Position numbers and translations under genes: made by a program | Origin: Parabacteroides merdae ATCC 43184 | GTDB taxonomy: Bacteria > Bacteroidota > Bacteroidia > Bacteroidales > Tannerellaceae | Length of the DNA: 64,000 nt | NCBI RefSeq assembly: GCF_025151215.1 | Contig: NZ_CP102286.1 | Span: 496,001-560,000 of the forward strand | Direction of reading: 5' to 3' | The notes under the pieces: model-generated | Told to the model about the DNA's origin: nothing | Seen by the model: only the letters and a program-made list of their open reading frames with translations | The model's database searches: none | In this document: positions 58,880-64,000 of the stretch, in pieces | How positions within the stretch are numbered: the first letter of the stretch is position 1 | Layout of the letters: every line of letters begins with the position of its first letter

Positions 58880-60313
58880 ATGATTTGTAACTTTACTCAC
58901 TTCAGCATCGCCCTGCTGTGGTTTCTTCCTGTCTTTTCCTCTGCCCAGACAGAGCCGATGGATTTGTCGCTGGAGCAATCTCTTACGCTCTTGCGAAGCG
59001 AGAACAAAAGCCTCAGGATTGCCGGGAAGGAAGTGGAGCTGGCGAAGAATGAACACCAGAAGCTCAATGCTTTTTGGTATCCCACTATCAGTGCTGCGGG
59101 AGCTTATGTGCATATGTCGAACCCGATCGAGGTACGCCAATCCCTGAACCAGTTCACCGATCCGGCGAAAGAATATGTCCATTCTATCCTGCCCAACGAC
59201 CAGTTTATCTCATCACTTCTCGATAAGATTGGACAAAACACATTGACGTTGCCGCTCATCTCGCAAAATATCACGTCGATCGATGCAAACTTGACCTGGC
59301 CCATTTTTACTGGCGGCAAGCGCATCTATGCTGGCAAGATCGGCAAGAAACTTGTCTCCGTTGCCGAAGTCAACCGCGAACAGGTAAGCGCGAACCAACA
59401 GACTTTGCTGATCGAAAGTTATTTTGGCTTACGTCTCGGCCAGCGGGTTGTCGAGGTCAAGACGGAAACTTACAACTCCCTGAAAATCCATTACGACCAG
59501 GCTTTGAAGTTAGAGCAACAAGGGATGATCAACCGGGCTGAGCGTCTTGTAGCCCAGGTAAGCATGGAAGAGGCGAAGCGCGAACTCGAATCCGCCCGGA
59601 AAGACCTCGAAGTCGCCAGTCAGGCACTCAAGAGCTTGATCAACATAGGAGAAGAACAGGTGATCCGCACGACGACTTCCCTTTTTATCAACGAGAGTAT
59701 CCCCTCGGCCAACTATTTCAAGGAGATGATCCCTTTTAACAATTACTTGGTCAACCAACTGAAGCTACAGGAAAATATCGCCGGCGACCAGTTGAAGATC
59801 GGTCGTTCAGGTTATCTCCCCAATATCGCCCTGATCGGCAAGCAGACTCTCTATGCGGATGGAGTCGACAAATATCTCATGCCGCGCACGATGATCGGGG
59901 TTGGCTTTACCTGGAACATTTTCGACGGACTCGACCGGGAAAAACGTATCCGGCAGGCACGTCTGACCAGTCAGTCGCTAGCCATCGGGAAAGAGAAAGC
60001 CGTGACCGATTTGCAGGTAGGAGTCGATAAGTTCTACTCCCAGATGCAGAATGCGATGGACAATGTCAAGGCGTTAAATACTACGCTTGAGATGAGCAAC
60101 GAACTGGTTCGTATCCGCGAGAAATCCTTCAAGGAAGGAATGGCGACCTCGTCGGATGTGGTAGACGCTGAGGTGGTTCTCTCGAAGGTGAAGACCGCCT
60201 TCTTGCTCGCCTACTACCAATACGATGTGGCGCTTGCTAATCTCCTGTCCATTTGTGGTATTCCCGAAGCTTTTCACCAATACCGGATGGACGGTAAAAC
60301 AGAGATCTTATAA
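58880..60313 (+). CDS. TolC family outer membrane efflux protein
   Basis: A 477-residue protein with a signal peptide (ending FSSAQ, about residue 23) and two outer-membrane-efflux repeats (about 35-240 and 265-460), each with long coiled helices (LEQSLTLLRSENKSLRIAGKEVELAKNEHQKL; AKRELESARKDLEVASQALKSL). It forms the trimeric exit duct across the outer membrane and periplasm. It is the first gene of a four-gene export set with the HlyD-type adaptor 18 bp downstream. Confidence 0.94.
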   Translation: MICNFTHFSIALLWFLPVFSSAQTEPMDLSLEQSLTLLRSENKSLRIAGKEVELAKNEHQKLNAFWYPTISAAGAYVHMSNPIEVRQSLNQFTDPAKEYVHSILPNDQFISSLLDKIGQNTLTLPLISQNITSIDANLTWPIFTGGKRIYAGKIGKKLVSVAEVNREQVSANQQTLLIESYFGLRLGQRVVEVKTETYNSLKIHYDQALKLEQQGMINRAERLVAQVSMEEAKRELESARKDLEVASQALKSLINIGEEQVIRTTTSLFINESIPSANYFKEMIPFNNYLVNQLKLQENIAGDQLKIGRSGYLPNIALIGKQTLYADGVDKYLMPRTMIGVGFTWNIFDGLDREKRIRQARLTSQSLAIGKEKAVTDLQVGVDKFYSQMQNAMDNVKALNTTLEMSNELVRIREKSFKEGMATSSDVVDAEVVLSKVKTAFLLAYYQYDVALANLLSICGIPEAFHQYRMDGKTEIL

Positions 60314-60331
60314 ACATAAAACCGTATAATC

Positions 60332-61327
60332 ATGGACAAATCGAAGAAATATCTGGCGATCTCCTTTATAGTAGTGCTGATTGCCGTAATCATCCTGTCT
60401 TTCGTGGGTATGTTCTTGTTGAAGGATAAACCTGTGATCTTGCAGGGACAAATCGAAGCAACCGAGATACGTATCTCCGGAAAACTGCCTGGCCGTATCG
60501 ATACATTCCTAGTAGAGGAAGGACAGAATGTAAAGGCCGGAGACACCCTTGTTGTCATCAACAGCCCTGAAGCGCTTGCCAAATACCAGCAAGTGAACGC
60601 TCTCGAAAGTATCGCCCGTTTCCAAAACCAGAAGGTAGACGAGGGAACGCGCAAGCAGATCATTGCCACTGTCCAGCAGCTCTGGAACAAATCGAAGTCG
60701 GACCTCGAACTGGCAAAGACCACCTACAACCGTATTGAAGTCCTGTATAGGGACAGCGTTGTTTCTTCGCAACGGCGAGACGAAGTGAAAGCTTTATATG
60801 ATGCTGCCGTAGCCGGTGAACGGGCGGCCTGGAACCAATACCAGATGGCGCTCGACGGCGCCCAAATACAGGATAGAGAGAGTGCCCGCTCTTTGGTGAA
60901 CGCAGCTAAAGGCACGGTCGAAGAGGTTGCAGCCCTCTTGCAGGACGCCCGCTTGACAGCCCCGGAATCCGGCCAGATATCGACAATCTTCCCGAAAAGG
61001 GGAGAGCTGGTAGGAGCAGGGATGCCTATCATGAACTTGATCGTGCTTGACGACGTGCATATCGTACTGAATGTCCGTGAAGACCGCCTGCCGTTCTTTC
61101 CGATGGGAGGGACGTTTGTTGCCGATATCCCGGCTATTGACAAGAAGAACATCGAATTCAAGATCAATTATGTCAGCCCCTTAGGTAGTTTTGCTACTTG
61201 GAAATCGACTAAGCAGACGGGCAGCTACGATCTTCGTACGTTCGAGGTACATGCTTTGCCTGTAAGAAAGGTGGAAGGGCTGCGCCCCGGAATGTCGGTA
61301 TTGGTTGAATTGACAATGGATAATTGA
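60332..61327 (+). CDS. HlyD family periplasmic adaptor
   Basis: A 331-residue membrane fusion protein. One N-terminal membrane helix (about residues 8-30) anchors it; the biotinyl-lipoyl-like halves are at LQGQIEATEIRISGKLPGRIDTFLVEEGQNVKAGDTLVVI and LTAPESGQISTIFPKRGELVGAGMPIMNLI, separated by a helical hairpin (about 80-190). It links an inner membrane pump to the TolC protein. It resembles the YbhG/YhiI adaptors that work with ABC-2 permeases. The next gene's TTG/ATG region overlaps or abuts its stop. Confidence 0.94.
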   Translation: MDKSKKYLAISFIVVLIAVIILSFVGMFLLKDKPVILQGQIEATEIRISGKLPGRIDTFLVEEGQNVKAGDTLVVINSPEALAKYQQVNALESIARFQNQKVDEGTRKQIIATVQQLWNKSKSDLELAKTTYNRIEVLYRDSVVSSQRRDEVKALYDAAVAGERAAWNQYQMALDGAQIQDRESARSLVNAAKGTVEEVAALLQDARLTAPESGQISTIFPKRGELVGAGMPIMNLIVLDDVHIVLNVREDRLPFFPMGGTFVADIPAIDKKNIEFKINYVSPLGSFATWKSTKQTGSYDLRTFEVHALPVRKVEGLRPGMSVLVELTMDN

Positions 61328-61329
61328 TA

Positions 61330-62529
61330 ATGAACAATTTTAAGAATAGTGTGATGAATTGTCAATTTGTTCGGGTTTTTCGAAGAGAACTTGTACGGAT
61401 GGTCTCGAGACGTCTCTATTTCGGGGTGTGCGTCGTGCTGCCGCTGTTCTGTATCTTCTTCATGTCCACGATCTTCGGAAACGGACAGATGGAGAACATA
61501 CCCGTCGGTGTCGTCGATGAAGACAATACCTCCATGTCGAGGGAAGTCGTGCGGACTGTCGAAGCCGTTCCCACTTTCAAGGTAACACACCGCTATGTCG
61601 ACGAGACGGCAGCCCGGCGTGCTACCCAATCGAAAGAGATATACGGCTACCTCGTGATCCCCACCGGCTTCACGGCTGATGCCATAGCCGGACGGCAGGC
61701 GACGCTTGCCTACTACTACCACTATGCTCTTCTGAGCGTAGGCGGTGAGGTGCGCGGCGCTTTCGAAGCCGTCCTTCGTCAACTTTCGATGGCTCCGGTC
61801 GTAATGCAAGCCACCGCCTTGGGTATCGGGGAGGAGCGGGTTGCCACCTTTCTGCTCCCCGTCAAGGCGAGCAGTCATCCTCTGTTCAATCCCGATCTGG
61901 ACTATTCGGTCTACTTGAGCAATCCTTTCTTCTTTATCCTTTTCCAGGTCATTATCCTGCTGACAACGGTCTATGTTATTGGTGGTGAGGTCAAGTTCGG
62001 GACAGGGGCGGAGTGGCTCTCAACAGCAGGCGGCAATATCATGACGGCGGTAGTGGGAAAGCTGTTGCCCTATACCGTTATCTTTAGCCTGATGAGCATA
62101 TTGGCGAACTACGTCATGTTCGGCCTTATGCACATACCGTTCTCATGCGGTTTCTGGCCGCTCAACCTAACGGCGATCTTGTTTGTCGTCTCGACACAAG
62201 CGTTGGCGGTCTTCATCTTTTCCGTTTTTCCCGTGCTTAGTATCATTATCAGTATCGTGTCGATGGTCGGTTCGCTCGGTGCAACGCTGTCAGGGGTGAC
62301 TTTTCCCGTGCCCTCAATGTACGCTCCGGTGCATTATGCCTCCTACTTGTTCCCTGTTCGCCACTTCACTGAGATATATCAGAACTTGCTTTATGGGGAT
62401 TACGGCTTTGCTTGGACTTGGATGAATTACGTTGCGCTGCTCTGCTTCCTTCTTCCTGCGCTGCTGATGTTGCCTCGTCTGAAGAAAGCGATTGTGAACG
62501 AAGAGATGTGGAGGCATCTCGTCTCTTAA
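61330..62529 (+). CDS. ABC-2 type permease
   Basis: A 399-residue membrane protein counted from ATG 61330. It has an N-terminal membrane helix (about residues 30-52), a large periplasmic domain (about 55-190, starting NIPVGVVDEDNTSMSREVVRTV) and five C-terminal helices (about 205-390), the ABC2_membrane_3 layout seen in YbhR/YbhS and YhhJ. In those systems a separate ATPase drives export. No ATPase gene lies in this unit. It probably dimerises with the next gene's product. Confidence 0.9.
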   Translation: MNNFKNSVMNCQFVRVFRRELVRMVSRRLYFGVCVVLPLFCIFFMSTIFGNGQMENIPVGVVDEDNTSMSREVVRTVEAVPTFKVTHRYVDETAARRATQSKEIYGYLVIPTGFTADAIAGRQATLAYYYHYALLSVGGEVRGAFEAVLRQLSMAPVVMQATALGIGEERVATFLLPVKASSHPLFNPDLDYSVYLSNPFFFILFQVIILLTTVYVIGGEVKFGTGAEWLSTAGGNIMTAVVGKLLPYTVIFSLMSILANYVMFGLMHIPFSCGFWPLNLTAILFVVSTQALAVFIFSVFPVLSIIISIVSMVGSLGATLSGVTFPVPSMYAPVHYASYLFPVRHFTEIYQNLLYGDYGFAWTWMNYVALLCFLLPALLMLPRLKKAIVNEEMWRHLVS

Positions 62530-62538
62530 AAAAGAAAT

Positions 62539-63759
62539 ATGAATATGAAGGTAATATCTGTTATACACGATGAGTTCAAGACGATTGCCGGCAGCTATGC
62601 CATCCTGCTTGTACTGATGGGCGGCATCTTTGTTTACGGCTTGCTCTACAATTATATGTACGCTCCCGACTTGGTCCGTAAAGTTCCGGTTGCCGTTGTC
62701 GATCATTCTCATAGTGAACTGAGCCGCCACTATGTCCGCCTGCTTGACGCTACCCCGCAGGTCAATGTCGTGACTACGGCTACCGGTTATCCGGAAGCCC
62801 AGGATATGATGAAGTCGGGCAGGGTGGCTGGTATTCTCTATCTGCCGGATGACTTCGAAGATCGTGTTGCCCGTGGTGAAGAGTCTGTTTTCATCATGTA
62901 CGAGACGACAAGTGCTTTCCTTTACTACCTTGCCATGCAGGAAGCTTCGGCCGCCTCCATGTTGGCGCTGAACGATGACTACCGGCCGGAGATGTTGGTA
63001 TTCCTGCCTAAGGAGGCTACCACGAAGCTAGCCTCTGCCCAGGCAGTCGAGGTGGTCGGAACTGCCCTCTACAACCCGACTGAGGGTTATGGAACTTACC
63101 TGATTCCTTCGGTTCTGGTCGTGATCATCTTCCAGACGTTGATGATGGTGATCGCTATGATTAGTGGCGACGAACGGCATAGCGGCTTGATTGTCCGTTT
63201 TGCCGGCAATCCTGTGAACCTCTCTTTGGAACGGATGGCGCAGGTTGTGATCGGCAAGACATTTGTCTATGGTATGTTGTATGCGGTTTTCGCTTTGTTC
63301 CTATTAGGGTTGATCCCCTTGATGTTCGGCCTCCCAGATATCGGCAACCCGCTATATGTCATTATGCTGATGATTCCTTTCTTGTTGGCGACTAGTTTTT
63401 TCGGGCTTACGGCGTCCCTGTTCTTTACGGACTCCGATGCGCCGCTTCTGATGATCGCCTTCTTTTCTGTCGGCCTCATCTTTCTTTCCGGTGTCTCATA
63501 CCCGATGGAACTGATGCCTTGGTATTGGAAATTGGTGCATTATCTCATCCCGGCAGCCCCGGCGACAATGGCCTATGTCAAGCTGAACTCGATGGGGGCT
63601 TCGATGAGCGAGATACAACCCGAATATATTATCTTGTGGGTACAGTGCATATTTTATTTTGTGACGGCATGTTTGGTTTATAGGTATAATATCCGGAAAG
63701 CGGTGGCAAAAGGTACTTCTCTGGTAATAACCGATGACTTTTCATCCCATAAGTCATAG
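62539..63759 (+). CDS. ABC-2 type permease
   Basis: A 406-residue paralog of the preceding permease with the same layout: N-terminal helix (about 18-40), periplasmic domain (VPVAVVDHSHSELSRHYVRLLDATPQVNVV and following) and C-terminal helices ending near 385. SGVSYPMELMPWYWKLVHYLIPAAPATMAYVKLNSMGAS is the conserved pre-terminal loop. It forms the second half of a heterodimeric exporter. It starts 9 bp after its partner. About 240 bp without a clear gene follow to the window end. Confidence 0.9.
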   Translation: MNMKVISVIHDEFKTIAGSYAILLVLMGGIFVYGLLYNYMYAPDLVRKVPVAVVDHSHSELSRHYVRLLDATPQVNVVTTATGYPEAQDMMKSGRVAGILYLPDDFEDRVARGEESVFIMYETTSAFLYYLAMQEASAASMLALNDDYRPEMLVFLPKEATTKLASAQAVEVVGTALYNPTEGYGTYLIPSVLVVIIFQTLMMVIAMISGDERHSGLIVRFAGNPVNLSLERMAQVVIGKTFVYGMLYAVFALFLLGLIPLMFGLPDIGNPLYVIMLMIPFLLATSFFGLTASLFFTDSDAPLLMIAFFSVGLIFLSGVSYPMELMPWYWKLVHYLIPAAPATMAYVKLNSMGASMSEIQPEYIILWVQCIFYFVTACLVYRYNIRKAVAKGTSLVITDDFSSHKS

Positions 63760-64000
63760 CTTTTGCAGGTGTAACTGATAGCTTTTGTTGTCACCTTTTG
63801 CTTGTACCTTTTGTTTCATAAAGGTTTAAGAGATGAAGATAAGCTCATGTCCTCCTTCACTCTTACGAATTACCTTCACCATGTCTCGTCCTGATTTTGG
63901 TTGACTGTGTATTAAAAAAATCCTGTTATAGGTTGTCTATAAATGTAAAAAAACAGACAATCCTTTCTTAATCCTAAAATAAGTTACCTTATCCTGTTTC
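63760..64000. other. Window end, no confident gene
   Basis: A short minus-strand open stretch (about 63832-63930) ends in a protein-like tail (DMVKVIRKSEGGHELIFIS) but has an upstream stop and no usable start apart from an internal ATG; it may be a relic. No ATPase gene begins before the edge. Confidence 0.35.

Overview
The window reads as the chromosome of a Bacteroidales gut bacterium, most likely Parabacteroides or a close relative. The evidence is a SusC/SusD pair, TonB/ExbBD genes, many Bacteroidetes-type promoters (TTTG about 20 bp upstream of TAnnTTTG), class III fructose bisphosphatase, and several families found mainly in this order (DUF4199, DUF4434, DUF5020). The species cannot be fixed from the sequence alone. 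Base composition is mixed: a moderately GC-rich core with two AT-rich stretches, the polysaccharide genes at 2-7 kb and the islet at 53.9-56.5 kb.

Layout. 0-2 kb: the end of an IS66 transposase gene, then an intact IS256-family element with terminal inverted repeats and an 8-bp target duplication. 2.1-7.1 kb: the end of a surface polysaccharide cluster (two GT4 glycosyltransferases, an O-antigen-ligase/polymerase-like membrane protein, a lipoprotein metallophosphoesterase). 7.5-10.1 kb: MntP, a nitroreductase, a GT2 transferase and a DUF4199 protein. 10.3-10.5 kb: 4.5S/SRP RNA and tRNA-Thr on the minus strand. 10.7-18 kb: a PurF-like protein lacking the glutaminase cysteine, peptidase T, GcvT, a BASS transporter, an acetyltransferase, a DUF695 protein and a Tat lipoprotein. 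18.1-23.4 kb: the threonine operon thrA - phosphoglycerate-mutase-like proposed homoserine kinase - thrC, preceded by a Thr-rich leader peptide and an attenuator-like terminator. 23.5-28.5 kb: a SusC/SusD pair behind a promoter that lies between two perfect 22-bp inverted repeats, i.e. a probable phase-variable invertible promoter. 28.8-34.6 kb: DMT transporter, Fbp, MATE pump and two cyclophilins. 34.7-43.6 kb: a porin, a sugar nucleotidyltransferase, a GH51 arabinofuranosidase, an M13 peptidase, and a DUF5020 outer-membrane protein paired with a purine permease. 43.6-48.6 kb: YrbG antiporter, small membrane proteins, MenA, an EamA transporter and a DJ-1 protein. 48.6-53.2 kb: pdxJ-exbB-exbD-tonB diverging from a CBS protein and NAD kinase. 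53.2-57.2 kb: a broken histidine kinase, a small-RNA candidate, a lipoprotein, a His/Asp-rich secreted protein with a small beta-barrel partner, and a zinc-ribbon/FHA protein. 57.6-63.8 kb: an MFS transporter, then TolC-HlyD-ABC permease-ABC permease without an ATPase.

The most notable observations are the SusCD invertible promoter (23495-23776), the thr leader/attenuator (23232-23434), the Cys-less PurF paralog (10743-12149), the His/Asp-rich pair (55387-56472), a 431-bp foldback element (36008-36438), and perfect ATAAATC-type dyads in the gene junctions of the tonB-exbD-exbB cluster. No CRISPR array, prophage or replication origin was seen.
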